Shown in pieces: positions 30,495 through 40,830 of a stretch of 64,000 nt of DNA. The DNA is from Dickeya chrysanthemi NCPPB 402. Lineage in GTDB: Bacteria > Pseudomonadota > Gammaproteobacteria > Enterobacterales > Enterobacteriaceae. Location of the stretch: NCBI RefSeq assembly GCF_000406105.1, contig NZ_CM001974.1:3590486-3654485 (forward strand). The letters are read 5' to 3'. The notes beneath the pieces are model-generated. The model was not told the origin of the DNA, searched no databases, and saw only the letters and a program-made list of their open reading frames with translations. Position 1 is the first letter of the stretch; each line of letters opens with the position of its first letter. Position numbers and translations under genes: made by a program.

Positions 30495-33401
30495 TTATTG
30501 GGTTTCTTTTTCAGCCGGCTTCTGTTCAACCGTTTTCAACGACAGTGTTTGCTGCAAGGCGGACGTTGATGCATAAGACTGCCATTCCGATGGCCGGGCA
30601 TAATCTGCCTGCCCACTGGAACTGCCAGAAATCTGGGATAACACCGCCAGCCCTTGCGGCTGCAGCGCCTGCCGGAAAAAATCCGTCAACTGAGCCGAAG
30701 AAATGGACGCCAATTGCCCGATCAATTGCTGACGCGTATCGAAAGCAAAATTCTCCCGCTCCAAATCACCACGCAAACGCGCCACTTCCTCATCCAACGT
30801 CTGAGGCGGCTGGCTGAGTGCATTGATCAACCCTTGTTTGTTCTGGGCAAACGTCTGTGCATTCATGGCGCTCAAACGCTGTTCGGCTTTACCAAAAAAA
30901 TCCTGATAACGTTGATAAAGGTAACCCGGCTGCTTGCTGTTGCTCTGTAGCAGAAAACCAATCCCCCACTGGCGATCAACAGATACCGGCGTGGCAAACA
31001 CGGCATACCCCAGTTGCTCCTCTGTACGCAACTGATTAAAGAACCAGGGATGAATGATCTGCCCCAGCAGCTTGCTGTACGCAGCGCTCTTTATCTCGCC
31101 ATATCCGGCAGGGATATACACTGCCGCCAGTGCCGAATCGGTACTGCCGCCGCTGCGTTGCAGCATGGCTCGCTGTGACTGGCTAATGCTGACCGATTGC
31201 CCCCGCCACCACTCTATACCGCCGCAGCCCAACCGCTCACGCAGATTATGCGACAGGCTAACCACCTTATCCTGCTCCAGATTACCGACCACCAGCATCT
31301 CCGGCGCCGCCTGCTGTAACAACGCTTTACGGTATTGCACCAACTCTTGCAGCGTAATGTCCTTCAGCAAGTTGCGCCGCTCGCTGCGTTCGCTATAAGG
31401 CACGCTCGACAGCCCTTTAATCGGAAACATCGCCTGCTCATAGGCTTTAGCCTTATCGGCGGCATCCAATTGTTCGGCATACCAGGATTTCGCCTGTTCC
31501 AGTTGCTCTTGCGTCGAATTAAAACTGGCGTACTGCTCTACCAGCGTCAGCAATAAATCAGGTAAATGCTGGGTGTAGCCGCTGGCTGTCATTACCAGCC
31601 CATCATTGCTGCCGGTAGAAAAACCGATACCGCCCACCGAAGCCTGATAACTGAGAGCATCCAACGCCACACCGGCCAGATAATCATTCAGGGCAAACAG
31701 CACCTGATTACGGGCAGAATCGTTCGCCATGCGATTACGCAACATCAACGTAATATCAGCCTTCGGCTCGCTGGCGAAATAGCGGCTGGGCATGTAAAAC
31801 ACACGCAGCCCAGGCTGGTCGACGATTTTCTTGGGATGCGTAATCGCCGCATCCGCGGCAATCAGCGAGAAATCATCCGGAATATACGGGTTAGGCGTCG
31901 GCAAGCTGAGCGTCAGCGATTGAGCTACCTGCCGCCACTTCATGATCCGTGCGTCGCCGATTTTATCCACCTGGTAAGGCGCACCGACAAAATAAGCCTC
32001 TTTATTGTGCGGTTGCTCGGGGCTGATGACCCAGATACGCGCATTGTTGGGGGTCATGGTTGATAACCGCGCTTTGATTGCATCAGGGGCAAAGCGGTCG
32101 GCCAGATAAGCACCTTCAAGCGTGTACTCCACCGGCAGCCGCAACATGGTATCGACCAGCCACTCTACATAGCCCATATCGCGGGTCAGAGAGGGATATC
32201 GGAAGTCGATATTCAGTACGCGGGAGATCTCATCGAAATAACGCGGCTGGATCCCCTCATTGCGCAGTTTTTCCAGATAGGCGAAGACGCCGGCAATCAC
32301 ATTGTCCTGCTGTTCCAACCCCTTGTCGGTCAAATCGACATTAATATTAAACACGCCGCTATTACGCTCGGACATCGGATCAGCGCTGGCATGCACCGAC
32401 TCGGCCAACCCCTGTTTTTGCAGCCAGTCAGAAAGCGTATTCTGACTGCGATTACCGATCAGGTAACTGATGTAGGTATCTGTTTTACTGCGAAACGCCG
32501 GGCTGTTGTTGTCGATCCGAAACTCAATCTTTAGCTGCTTGCGCGGTTGCGCCGGAACATAATGGATGAACAGCCCACGTTGTTCATCCGTCACCACCGG
32601 TTCAGTAATCGGCGGGACGCTGGCCTGGCGATTAGCAATCCGTCCAAACGTCGAAGCGGCAATAGCCGCCAACTCCGGCAGAGGGCGCTTGCCATACACC
32701 ACGCCTTTCATCAGATTGGCGGAGTAATAACGCTGGTAGAAACCGACCAACTCATCATGCAGCTTGCTACCGGGCTTGTCGCTGAGGGTTTCCAGATTAC
32801 CGCCCGCAAAACGGGAACCAGGATGCGCCGGATTGATGGTTTCAGCCCCGACCTGCGCCATACGCAGGCCGTCACGGGCGCGGGCCATAGTCAATTCCGC
32901 ATTGACCGCATGTCGTTCACGATCAGCGTTGACGGGATCAAGTAATGGTTCGGCAATCGCATCAGCCAGCCGGTCAACCGCCGGTTGCAGCGCATCATTT
33001 TCCACTTCAAGATAAAAAGCCGTGCGGTAAGAGGCCGTGCTGGCATTGTGGCTGCCGCCATGCATTTTCAGAAACTCGGCCAACCCGTCAGCTTGCGGGT
33101 AACGTTTCGAGCCCATCAGCAACATATGTTCCAGATAATGGGCCAATCCCGGCTGCTGTGGCGGGTTATCCAGCGACCCGACCGGTAACGCCAGCGCCGC
33201 CAGCGAACGGGTAGCCTGCATATCAGATACCAGCAACACCGTCATATCGTTATCAAGCCGAATCGCCTGATACTGTCGCTCGTCATTTTCACTCTTTCGT
33301 ACCGTCTGCGGTAACGACTGCCAGCCATCTGACGCCTGAGTGGTCGGAAACCAGAAAACCAACAGCAACACGCTTAACCAAACACAAGATTTCCGCATCA
33401 A
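30495..33401 (-). CDS. ptrA: Pitrilysin (protease III), periplasmic M16 metalloprotease
   Basis: The 968-residue protein (E. coli 962) has a Sec signal (MRKSCVWLSVLLLVFWFPTTQA). The inverted zinc motif HxxEH is H88-Y-L-E91-H92, with the distal Glu further on. The four M16 repeats span the rest. It degrades small peptides and proteins in the periplasm. In E. coli it lies between recB and recC; here argA is only 136 bp away on one side and ppdC 36 bp on the other, so neither flanking rec gene is present. Confidence 0.96.
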   Translation of the reverse strand: MMRKSCVWLSVLLLVFWFPTTQASDGWQSLPQTVRKSENDERQYQAIRLDNDMTVLLVSDMQATRSLAALALPVGSLDNPPQQPGLAHYLEHMLLMGSKRYPQADGLAEFLKMHGGSHNASTASYRTAFYLEVENDALQPAVDRLADAIAEPLLDPVNADRERHAVNAELTMARARDGLRMAQVGAETINPAHPGSRFAGGNLETLSDKPGSKLHDELVGFYQRYYSANLMKGVVYGKRPLPELAAIAASTFGRIANRQASVPPITEPVVTDEQRGLFIHYVPAQPRKQLKIEFRIDNNSPAFRSKTDTYISYLIGNRSQNTLSDWLQKQGLAESVHASADPMSERNSGVFNINVDLTDKGLEQQDNVIAGVFAYLEKLRNEGIQPRYFDEISRVLNIDFRYPSLTRDMGYVEWLVDTMLRLPVEYTLEGAYLADRFAPDAIKARLSTMTPNNARIWVISPEQPHNKEAYFVGAPYQVDKIGDARIMKWRQVAQSLTLSLPTPNPYIPDDFSLIAADAAITHPKKIVDQPGLRVFYMPSRYFASEPKADITLMLRNRMANDSARNQVLFALNDYLAGVALDALSYQASVGGIGFSTGSNDGLVMTASGYTQHLPDLLLTLVEQYASFNSTQEQLEQAKSWYAEQLDAADKAKAYEQAMFPIKGLSSVPYSERSERRNLLKDITLQELVQYRKALLQQAAPEMLVVGNLEQDKVVSLSHNLRERLGCGGIEWWRGQSVSISQSQRAMLQRSGGSTDSALAAVYIPAGYGEIKSAAYSKLLGQIIHPWFFNQLRTEEQLGYAVFATPVSVDRQWGIGFLLQSNSKQPGYLYQRYQDFFGKAEQRLSAMNAQTFAQNKQGLINALSQPPQTLDEEVARLRGDLERENFAFDTRQQLIGQLASISSAQLTDFFRQALQPQGLAVLSQISGSSSGQADYARPSEWQSYASTSALQQTLSLKTVEQKPAEKETQ

Positions 33402-33437
33402 TATCTCCAGAGGCGTTATATAAGCTCTTATTTCAGG

Positions 33438-33824
33438 CTATGGGTCGTCGCGTTGAGCAACGACATCAGCGGCATCACAAAACCAGCGGTTCAATACCGC
33501 CCGGTAGTGATAAGGCGTCACCACCGTCACGGTAACGCGGCGACAAGCCGGCGGCGAGAGTTGCTCGGCCCGATGTAGTTCCCACCCCGCCGGCATACCC
33601 GGTGACGCGGAAACCCGGCCGGCACTTTCCTCTTCCAATCGGTGATGGGCCAGCCGCCATGCCTGGCGCTGTTGCATTTGATGCAACAGCGATTGCTGAA
33701 GTACCTGATGATATTGCAAGAGACCGGCCAGCGATACCGCGAATAACAGGGCTGCCACCAGCGTTTCCGGCAGACTGAAACCGGCACAGCTGCCGCAACG
33801 CCGCCTTTTAAGGTGTCGGCGCAC
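33438..33824 (-). CDS. ppdC: Prepilin peptidase-dependent protein PpdC (minor pseudopilin)
   Basis: I chose the GTG at 33824, overlapping the end of ygdB, giving 128 residues (E. coli PpdC 107). The type III signal has basic residues (RRHLKRRRCGSCA), then G|FSLPETLVAALLFAVSLAG with the Glu at +5. It is the last of four pseudopilin-operon genes. The family resembles the I and V minor pilins that prime pilus or type II fibre assembly. The long leader with two Cys residues is unusual, so the start is uncertain. Confidence 0.78.
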   Translation of the reverse strand: MRRHLKRRRCGSCAGFSLPETLVAALLFAVSLAGLLQYHQVLQQSLLHQMQQRQAWRLAHHRLEEESAGRVSASPGMPAGWELHRAEQLSPPACRRVTVTVVTPYHYRAVLNRWFCDAADVVAQRDDP

Positions 33825-34254
33825 AGGCAAACTCCATCGTCTCAGGACAAAAATCCGACCACCCGCCAGCCACAGGTTGGATCCGCCCTCCAGTCGCAGC
33901 GACATCAGCCACCACTCGGTGATAAAACGCCAAAGGTTGCCGCTCGCCGATAACATTTCCCTCGGCGCGCAGCAGCCCATAACGGTTTTCGCTGTTTATA
34001 CGCAGACAAACGCGTAACTGTGCTGATGGTTGAGCCTGACATTGCCATCCTTCGATGATTTGCCACTGAAGACTGATTCCCCAATTCAGCGACGATACCC
34101 CCTGATTGAATGCCTGCCAGAAGCGCTGTTCATCAATACCTTGTCGTAGCTGGACATCCAACTGGCGCTGCAACCCGCCCAACATCAACATACCTATCAT
34201 CATCACCAACATGACCACCACCAGTATGCTGCCCTGCTGTTGCCTACCCTGCAT
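33808..34254 (-). CDS. ygdB: YgdB family protein (DUF2509)
   Basis: The 148-residue protein starts MQGRQQQGSILVVVMLVMMIGML, a short basic leader and one membrane helix, PulK/PilX-like. The C-terminus has GGWSDFCPE, shared with E. coli YgdB. It lies between ppdB and ppdC and overlaps both, so all four are translated together. The function is inferred only from context. Confidence 0.88.
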   Translation of the reverse strand: MQGRQQQGSILVVVMLVMMIGMLMLGGLQRQLDVQLRQGIDEQRFWQAFNQGVSSLNWGISLQWQIIEGWQCQAQPSAQLRVCLRINSENRYGLLRAEGNVIGERQPLAFYHRVVADVAATGGRIQPVAGGWSDFCPETMEFACAPTP

Positions 34255-34846
34255 GATTCCTCCCTGACACCAGACTATCCACCTGCAGCCGCTGCGCCGG
34301 GCGTGTAGTCCAGTAACCGGTCAGTAAAACCTGATAACGAGACCGAATACCGGATGCATCCTTTGTGACTTCTGTTATTTCAAATCGATCGACAGTGACT
34401 TCGTCAGGATCCAGTAATTTCTCCCAGCGATTGCCCTGACAACGAGGGCCACCGGTTTGTACCTCCAGCGCGCCGCCGCGTAAACGGTAGCTAAAAAACT
34501 CCGGTTCAGACTGCTCCCCCGTTTCCCAGCGCCCATTACGGTTGACGTCGTAAGCCACCGTCAGGCAACTCACCTGCCGGCTGGCGCCGGTCTCCAGCGT
34601 CAACGACGCCCCCTGACAGCGGCCTGCGCAAAACCCGGCACGTCGAATATCTTTTTCTATACCGAACAGCGTCTGACTTAGCAGGTGCTCCAGGCGGATA
34701 AGACTGGCGCTATCCTGCATCTGAGTTCGCAATAATGGCAGCAACTGCGCCAATGCCAACATGGTCATACTGCTCAATACCATCGCCAGCATCACTTCCG
34801 GCAGAGTAAACCCTCGAACCATTTTTCCGGATAATGTCTTCAACAT
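34244..34846 (-). CDS. ppdB: Prepilin peptidase-dependent protein PpdB (minor pseudopilin)
   Basis: I chose the ATG at 34846, which overlaps the ppdA stop by 7 bp, giving 200 residues (E. coli 187). The cleavage motif is MVRG|FTLPEVMLAMVLSSMTML, with Glu+5. The globular part contains RRAGFCAGRC, similar to RAGYCHGIC in E. coli. An ATG at 34822 directly before the motif is an alternative. It resembles J-type minor pilins. Confidence 0.85.
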   Translation of the reverse strand: MLKTLSGKMVRGFTLPEVMLAMVLSSMTMLALAQLLPLLRTQMQDSASLIRLEHLLSQTLFGIEKDIRRAGFCAGRCQGASLTLETGASRQVSCLTVAYDVNRNGRWETGEQSEPEFFSYRLRGGALEVQTGGPRCQGNRWEKLLDPDEVTVDRFEITEVTKDASGIRSRYQVLLTGYWTTRPAQRLQVDSLVSGRNHAG

Positions 34847-35331
34847 ACCGGGATGCCTTGTAACGGCCGGGACTCGCTGCAAAGGCGCAAACGACCACGC
34901 GCCGATATCACCAGCCTGACACGCCCGGCAGGATTGCTTAATGTAAGATGCCCAGCCTGCGCGGCATTACGCAGGCCATAAAACATCAACCGTTCACTGG
35001 TGGTTTCAACCAGCGCGACATCCCGCGATGTGCGGGTAAAAATGGATGTACTTTCAGGCGGGCAGGCAGCCGGTTCCGCGCCATTTCCCATACACCAGTT
35101 GCCGTTTGCAGACTTAAGCCACAGCGTGTCGGTCTGGTTACGCCAGTAAGCATTGGCTTGCACGCGCCCCATAAATGCCAGTAAATGCCGGGCGTGTTGT
35201 TCCAGTTGTAATGCCTGCCGATAAGCCAGCCAGCTGTACATCCCACCGCTCGTCAGTAACGCCACAATGGTTATCACGATGATGAGTTCCAGCAGGGAAA
35301 AACCCCGCTGCCTTTGGTTAGGTCTGTTCAT
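34840..35331 (-). CDS. ppdA: Prepilin peptidase-dependent protein PpdA (minor pseudopilin)
   Basis: The 163-residue protein (E. coli 156) has the type III signal NQRQRG|FSLLELIIVITIVALLTSGG with Glu+5. It is H-type (GspH/FimT-like) and leads the ppdA-ppdB-ygdB-ppdC operon. Processing by a prepilin peptidase such as PilD/OutO would be needed; the operon may serve type IV pili or a competence-like fibre. No pilus motor genes are in the window. Confidence 0.9.
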   Translation of the reverse strand: MNRPNQRQRGFSLLELIIVITIVALLTSGGMYSWLAYRQALQLEQHARHLLAFMGRVQANAYWRNQTDTLWLKSANGNWCMGNGAEPAACPPESTSIFTRTSRDVALVETTSERLMFYGLRNAAQAGHLTLSNPAGRVRLVISARGRLRLCSESRPLQGIPVC

Positions 35332-35464
35332 AGCGGCAATTCTATAGCGCAGCGATGCGATGAATAGCGCCGAAGCATAGGGTTACGAGCCGTATCGCAG
35401 GCAAGATACGGTGCGGTAGCAACATACAAGGGAATTGCGCGCTTGCCCGCAAATCAGCAGAGAA

Positions 35465-35551
35465 GAAAAAAAACCGCCCATCGGTCAGATGCTGGGCTAC
35501 TCAACGGAAAACAGCATTTCCATGGTCAGCGGCATCCGCCTTTGGGCGGTG
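35465..35551 (-). terminator. Putative terminator after thyA
   Basis: On the minus strand, ACCGCCCA (near 35549) can pair with TGGGCGGT (near 35472) across about 65 nt that hold further small hairpins. A tract of eight T residues follows. It is an unusually long terminator structure; only the 3' arm and T tract are strong. Confidence 0.5.
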
Positions 35552-35572
35552 AGAGCGAGACAGAATAAAGAC

Positions 35573-36367
35573 TTAAACGGCTACCGGCGCCTTGATGGCT
35601 GGGTGCGGGTCATATCCTTCGATGTCGAAATCTTCAAACCGGTAATCAAACAGCGACTCAGGACGGCGCTTGATAACCAGTCGCGGCAACGGACGCGGCT
35701 CACGGCTCAACTGGAGGCGCGTCTGCTCAAGGTGGTTGTTATAAAGGTGGGTATCGCCGCCGGTCCAGACGAAATCCCCGACCTCCAAATCACATTGCTG
35801 CGCCATCATGTGTACCAGCAGCGCATAACTGGCAATATTGAACGGCAGGCCGAGGAATACGTCACAGGAACGCTGGTACAACTGGCAAGAGAGTTTGCCG
35901 TTGGCAACGTAAAACTGGAAAAAGGCATGGCAGGGCGCCAGCGCCATTTTGTCCAGTTCCCCGACATTCCAGGCTGAAACAATGATACGGCGGGAATCCG
36001 GATCCTGCTTCAGTTGATTCAGCACGGTCTGCAACTGGTCTATCTGACGGCCATCCGCCGCGCCCCAGGCTCGCCACTGCTTGCCGTAAACCGGCCCGAG
36101 TGAGCCATTCTCATCCGCCCATTCGTCCCAAATCGACACCTTATTGTCATTCAGGTAGCCGATATTGGTATCGCCATTGAGAAACCACAACAGTTCGTGG
36201 ATGATGGATCGCAGATGGCAACGCTTGGTGGTCACCAGCGGAAACCCTTCCTGCAGGTTGAAACGCATCTGATGACCGAAAATCGATAACGTTCCCGTGC
36301 CCGTGCGGTCATCTTTGGGAGTCCCTTCTTCGAGCACTTTTTTCATCAGTTCCAGATACTGTTTCAT
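35573..36367 (-). CDS. thyA: Thymidylate synthase
   Basis: The 264-residue protein has exactly the E. coli length. Catalytic Cys146 lies in [11 protein letters not shown], with [20 protein letters not shown] following. It converts dUMP to dTMP using methylenetetrahydrofolate. The start is 31 bp after lgt, the conserved lgt-thyA pair, so both are probably on one transcript. Confidence 0.98.
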   Translation of the reverse strand: MKQYLELMKKVLEEGTPKDDRTGTGTLSIFGHQMRFNLQEGFPLVTTKRCHLRSIIHELLWFLNGDTNIGYLNDNKVSIWDEWADENGSLGPVYGKQWRAWGAADGRQIDQLQTVLNQLKQDPDSRRIIVSAWNVGELDKMALAPCHAFFQFYVANGKLSCQLYQRSCDVFLGLPFNIASYALLVHMMAQQCDLEVGDFVWTGGDTHLYNNHLEQTRLQLSREPRPLPRLVIKRRPESLFDYRFEDFDIEGYDPHPAIKAPVAV

Positions 36368-36398
36368 ACCACCTCTATCTACGTAATTAGATCAACAA

Positions 36399-37262
36399 TC
36401 ACTGCCGGCTCGACTGGCGGCGATACGCCCAGACCATCATCAAAATACCGGCCAGCACCATCGGCACCGACAGAATCTGCCCCATGCTGATGCCGCTGAA
36501 TAATCCTAGTTGGGCATCCGGCTGGCGGAAGAATTCCACAATAATGCGGAAAGAGCCGTAACCGATCAGAAATAGCCCGGATACGCTGCCCATCGGACGA
36601 GATTTGCGAATGAACAGGTTCAGAATGATGAACAGCACCACGCCTTCCAGCAGCAGTTCATACAACTGCGACGGATGACGCGGCAAAACGCCGTACTGGT
36701 TAAAAATCGCCTGCCATTGCGGGTTGCCTGCCGCCAGCGTCATATCTTCAGCGCGAGAGCTGGGAAACAGCATCGCCCACGGCGTATCGGTCGTGACGCG
36801 GCCCCAAAGTTCACCATTGATAAAGTTCCCCAGACGGCCCGCGCCCAGACCAAACGGAATCAATGGCGCAATGAAATCAGATACCTGAAAGAAATGACGT
36901 TTGGTGCGATGCGCGAACCACAACATCACCGAGATAACGCCCAACAGCCCGCCGTGGAAAGACATGCCGCCGTCCCACACCCGGAACAGATAGAGCGGAT
37001 TATCCAAAAATGAAGGGAGAGCATAGAACAATACATACCCCAAACGCCCCCCGACGAACACGCCGAGGAACCCGAAGTAAAGCAGGTTTTCTACTTCGTC
37101 TTTATGCCATCCGCTACCCGGTTTGTTCGCCCGGCGTACCGCCAGCCACATGGCAAACACAAACCCGACCAAATACATCAATCCATACCAGTGCAGAGAA
37201 AGCGGCCCGATAGATAAAATCACCGGATCAAACTGAGGAAATACCAGATAGCTCGTCGTCAT
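36399..37262 (-). CDS. lgt: Prolipoprotein diacylglyceryl transferase
   Basis: The 287-residue (E. coli 291) inner-membrane enzyme has seven predicted helices. The Lgt signature is [18 protein letters not shown] (about 137-154), and HGGLLG holds the essential His. It attaches diacylglycerol to the lipobox Cys of prolipoproteins such as MltA, MltC, YgdI and YgdR in this window. It lies upstream of thyA. Confidence 0.97.
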   Translation of the reverse strand: MTTSYLVFPQFDPVILSIGPLSLHWYGLMYLVGFVFAMWLAVRRANKPGSGWHKDEVENLLYFGFLGVFVGGRLGYVLFYALPSFLDNPLYLFRVWDGGMSFHGGLLGVISVMLWFAHRTKRHFFQVSDFIAPLIPFGLGAGRLGNFINGELWGRVTTDTPWAMLFPSSRAEDMTLAAGNPQWQAIFNQYGVLPRHPSQLYELLLEGVVLFIILNLFIRKSRPMGSVSGLFLIGYGSFRIIVEFFRQPDAQLGLFSGISMGQILSVPMVLAGILMMVWAYRRQSSRQ

Positions 37263-37454
37263 CGATCACCACATTATCGTTGCTTTGTCCCTGATTTCGG
37301 GGCTATTCAAGGGGCCGGAAGCAGGCAGGTCTCCCGTCGGCCGTCCGCGGTTGCGCATGATAGCATAGCCAGCGGAAACAGTTGGCAACGAGGGAATAAA
37401 AGAACTGTAAACATTTACGGGGATGACGGGGATGGCAAGCGGGCGCTGTCGCGT

Positions 37455-39704
37455 TTAGCGCCCACCACGAATCAAGCCGCCAAGTCCACGCTCTTCGATG
37501 AAGATCGACGCCCATTGGCGCACTTCGCTGGCTGTTTGTGCGTTGAGCACTTTAGCGACCAGTTGACGGGTTTCGCCTTCGCCAATGCGACGCAACAGGT
37601 ATTTGATGCGGGCGACACTACGCCCGTTCATACTCAGTGTGCGGAATCCCAACCCGATCAGCAACAACGCGCCCATCGGCTCCCCCGCCATTTCGCCGCA
37701 TACCGAAACCGGCAGTTGGTAATGATGGCACTGAGTGATAATCATATTCAGCGCCTGCAGCATCGCGGGGTGCAGGCTGTCGTAAAGGGTGCCGACATGT
37801 GGATTATTGCGATCCACCGCCAGTAAATACTGGGTCAGGTCATTGGTGCCGACGGAAACGAAATCGATGCGGGATACCAGGTGCGGCAACAGGAACAGCA
37901 TCGACGGCACCTCAATCATAATACCGATGCGCGGGCGCGGTGATGGGAAGCCAAGCAGTTCCGACACCTCCGCTGCCGCCCGATCGATTAAACGCTTCGC
38001 TTCATCGATCTCATCCAGGCTGTTGATCATCGGCAATAAAATGCTCAGATTGCCGATATATGCGTTGGCGCGCAGCATGGCGCGAACCTGAATCATGAAG
38101 ATTTCCGGCTGATCAAGCGTTACCCGAATGCCCCGCCAGCCCAGACAAGGGTTTTCCTCGCTGATGGGCAGGTAAGGTAACTGCTTGTCCGCACCGATAT
38201 CCAGCGTACGCAACATCACCGGCCGGGTCGGATATAGCCGTAACATGCCTTCATATTGCGTCATCTGTTCCTCTTCCGAGGGGAAACCGTTCTGCAACAT
38301 AAATGGAATTTCGGTACGGTACAGCCCCACGCCGTCAACCTGATTAATAAAGCGTTTCTCATGCTCGGCGCTCAGGCCGGCATTGAGCATCACATCCACC
38401 CGTTCGCCGCTTTTCAGCACCGCCGGGCGCTCCATGTCATCTTCCGCTAGCCGGGTCAGCTCGTTTTCTTCGCTCAGCAGACGCTGATATTCCTGCACCA
38501 GCACCGGCTCCGGATCGACCAGCAACTCACCGCGATAGCCATCCAGCACCAGCAGGCGCTGATGCAGTAGATCGGGCTGAATATCCGCGCCCATCAACGT
38601 AGGGATCCCCATCGCTCGCACCAGTATAGCGGCATGGGAATTGGCGGCCCCATCATAGGCAACCACACCGGCCAGGCGATCCTGCGGCACTTCCGCCAGT
38701 ACGGTCGCCGTCAGTTCGTCGGCGACCAAAATAAAACGCGGCGGCCATTGGCCGTTGCTTTGCGCATTGTCGTCAAGATGAAACAGCAAACGCTGCCCTA
38801 ACGCCCGCAAATCGCTGGAGCGATCGCGCAGGTAGGGATCTTGCAGGCTGGCGAACTGCGCGGCAAACCGCTCGACCACGACCTTGACCGCCCATTCAGC
38901 CACGCTGCCGGTATCCACCTCCTGAAACAGGTCGCGTTTGAGGCGAGCGTCATTAAGCAAGTGGGAATAGAAATCGAAGATGGCCGCACTCTCTTTCTGC
39001 GAACTGGCGCTGAAGCGTTTGCTGAAACGGCGAAACTCGGCGCCGGCTTCTTCCATCGCCATCAATAGTCGGGAACGCTCACGATCGCTGTCGAGACTGG
39101 AGGCCGGAAATACCAACTCCAGCGACGGCTGGCTGCGGTCTTGCCAGCCTGGTGCGATAGCAACGCCGGACGACGCGGCCATCGCCTTAATGCGTGTTTG
39201 CCGGTATTGCCCGAACAGCGCCTTCATCTGAGATTGGGACAGGATCGCCGCCATCTGGGTGGCCAGCGTCACCATGAACGATTCTTCGTTTTTATCGAAT
39301 TGCCGGTGCTCGCGCTGCTGTACCACCAGCACGCCCAACAGTTGACGCCGGTGGATCACCGGCACGCCCAGAAACGATCGAAAATGCTGTTCGCGTACGG
39401 CCGGAATGAATTTGAAACTGGGGTGGCTTTGCGCATCGGCCAGATTGATAGGCTCGGCCCGCTCGCCGACCAGCCCGACAATCCCCTGGCCAAACGCCAG
39501 CGTAATCGTACGGCCGCGCGGTTTTTTCAACCCGCGCGTCGCCATCAGGTAATAACATTGACGATCGTGATCAGCCAGATAGATGGAGCAGACTTCCGTA
39601 TCCATCGCCAGACAGGTTTCATTCACCAGAATGTCTAACGCATCACTCAGCCGGGCCGCGGCTGCAACCTTTTCAATAATTTCTCGCAGTCGCGTGAGCA
39701 TCAT
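37455..39704 (-). CDS. ptsP: Phosphoenolpyruvate-protein phosphotransferase PtsP (enzyme I-Ntr)
   Basis: The 749-residue protein (E. coli 748) has an N-terminal GAF domain (about 5-155). The enzyme I core has the phospho-histidine in DGAANSHAAILVRAMGIP (near 356) and a PEP-binding TIM barrel with the IMIEVPSMLF and TNDLTQYLLAVDRNN motifs. It phosphorylates NPr and then EIIA-Ntr, linking nitrogen status to potassium and other responses. It lies 11 bp downstream of rppH, the usual pair. Confidence 0.97.
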   Translation of the reverse strand: MMLTRLREIIEKVAAAARLSDALDILVNETCLAMDTEVCSIYLADHDRQCYYLMATRGLKKPRGRTITLAFGQGIVGLVGERAEPINLADAQSHPSFKFIPAVREQHFRSFLGVPVIHRRQLLGVLVVQQREHRQFDKNEESFMVTLATQMAAILSQSQMKALFGQYRQTRIKAMAASSGVAIAPGWQDRSQPSLELVFPASSLDSDRERSRLLMAMEEAGAEFRRFSKRFSASSQKESAAIFDFYSHLLNDARLKRDLFQEVDTGSVAEWAVKVVVERFAAQFASLQDPYLRDRSSDLRALGQRLLFHLDDNAQSNGQWPPRFILVADELTATVLAEVPQDRLAGVVAYDGAANSHAAILVRAMGIPTLMGADIQPDLLHQRLLVLDGYRGELLVDPEPVLVQEYQRLLSEENELTRLAEDDMERPAVLKSGERVDVMLNAGLSAEHEKRFINQVDGVGLYRTEIPFMLQNGFPSEEEQMTQYEGMLRLYPTRPVMLRTLDIGADKQLPYLPISEENPCLGWRGIRVTLDQPEIFMIQVRAMLRANAYIGNLSILLPMINSLDEIDEAKRLIDRAAAEVSELLGFPSPRPRIGIMIEVPSMLFLLPHLVSRIDFVSVGTNDLTQYLLAVDRNNPHVGTLYDSLHPAMLQALNMIITQCHHYQLPVSVCGEMAGEPMGALLLIGLGFRTLSMNGRSVARIKYLLRRIGEGETRQLVAKVLNAQTASEVRQWASIFIEERGLGGLIRGGR

Positions 39705-39715
39705 GATGTGTCGGG

Positions 39716-40243
39716 TTATCCTCGTTTTCGTCTGGTTCCTGATGACATTCGGGTAGCCGAATTCTCCTGTAGCTGCATCACGGCGGTGACAAATTCCTTC
39801 ATCACCTTTCGGTAAACATCACGTTTGAACGACACCACCTGGCGTACCGGATACCAGTAGCTCACCCAACGCCATCCGTCGAATTCCGGGGTGCCGCTGC
39901 TTTGCATGTTGATGTCGGATTCATTACACATTAACTGTAGCAGAAACCATTTCTGCTTTTGGCCGATACAAACCGGTTTTGTATCCCAACGCACCAAACG
40001 TTTTGGCAATTTATAGCGTAACCAGCTTCGGGTGGAAGCCAGAATACGAACGTCCTTTTTCCGCAGCCCCACCTCCTCGAACAGTTCGCGGAACATAGCC
40101 TGTTCCGCGCTCTCTCCGGGGTTAATTCCCCCTTGAGGAAACTGCCAGGAGTGCTGGCCGTAGCGGCGGGCCCACAATACCTGGCCCTGCCGATTACAAA
40201 TTACAATACCAACATTCGGGCGGTAGCCATCATCGTCGATCAC
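39716..40243 (-). CDS. rppH: RNA pyrophosphohydrolase RppH
   Basis: I chose the GTG at 40243 (read [20 protein letters not shown]), which matches the E. coli start and gives 175 residues (E. coli 176). The Nudix box is [22 protein letters not shown] (about 38-60). It removes pyrophosphate from 5'-triphosphate mRNA ends, opening them to RNase E. An ATG 16 codons upstream lacks conservation. Basic C-terminus RKRG is as in E. coli. Confidence 0.96.
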   Translation of the reverse strand: MIDDDGYRPNVGIVICNRQGQVLWARRYGQHSWQFPQGGINPGESAEQAMFRELFEEVGLRKKDVRILASTRSWLRYKLPKRLVRWDTKPVCIGQKQKWFLLQLMCNESDINMQSSGTPEFDGWRWVSYWYPVRQVVSFKRDVYRKVMKEFVTAVMQLQENSATRMSSGTRRKRG

Positions 40244-40659
40244 CGGACTACCTCGATAAACTAGAATGCAAAGATGACTCGATTGTTTCACACTCCTGAC
40301 AGGCGGTAAACTCCCGCTTTACATCCCTTTATTGATACGTTTGCGGCAATTGCACAGACATCGGCGGTTCCGGCCCACTGCGTCGCTACCCGCACTTTTC
40401 TCTAGATAAAATATCGTTAACCCACAGATAGGATCAAAGTTATAAACATTCGAGCGGCAATTACGCCGTTTTATTCACTTTTTCTGTGGACATCTTTGTG
40501 AAGAACATCATGAAAAAGTGCGTAAAACTCGTTTCGACTTTTACGTAAGCGTGATCTCTCTCGCTAAATTGCCATTCCCTTTCAATCAATTAACGTGCTT
40601 TTCCCCGCGTTCTCCACCGCTCATTACTGCCCGAACTTAATGCCGTTTTCAGAGTGGCG

Positions 40660-40830
40660 AAAGATCGCACTACGCCGGTTTTATCCACAGGCAACCACGG
40701 AAAACCAGCCAAAAAATCGGCTAAACCAGCAAAAGCAGCGCCCGTCAAGGCTGTAAATCAAAACAGTAATCCTGAGTTATCCCGGTTATCCCAAAAATCT
40801 GTGGATAACATAGTGTAAAATCCTGTTCAT
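40660..40830. promoter_or_regulatory. DARS2-like DnaA-reactivating region (DnaA box cluster)
   Basis: The rppH-mutH gap (40244-41014) contains perfect DnaA boxes TTATCCACA (40681-40689, plus) and TGTGGATAA (40800-40808, minus). Two TTATCCC variants lie next to the second (TTATCCCGG 40777-40785; TTATCCCAA 40786-40794). In E. coli, DARS2, which reloads DnaA with ATP, lies in exactly this gap (ygdP=rppH / mutH). The rest, 40292-40660, is AT-rich with no gene seen and would hold the IHF and Fis sites known in E. coli; I did not find a clear IHF match. Confidence 0.78.
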
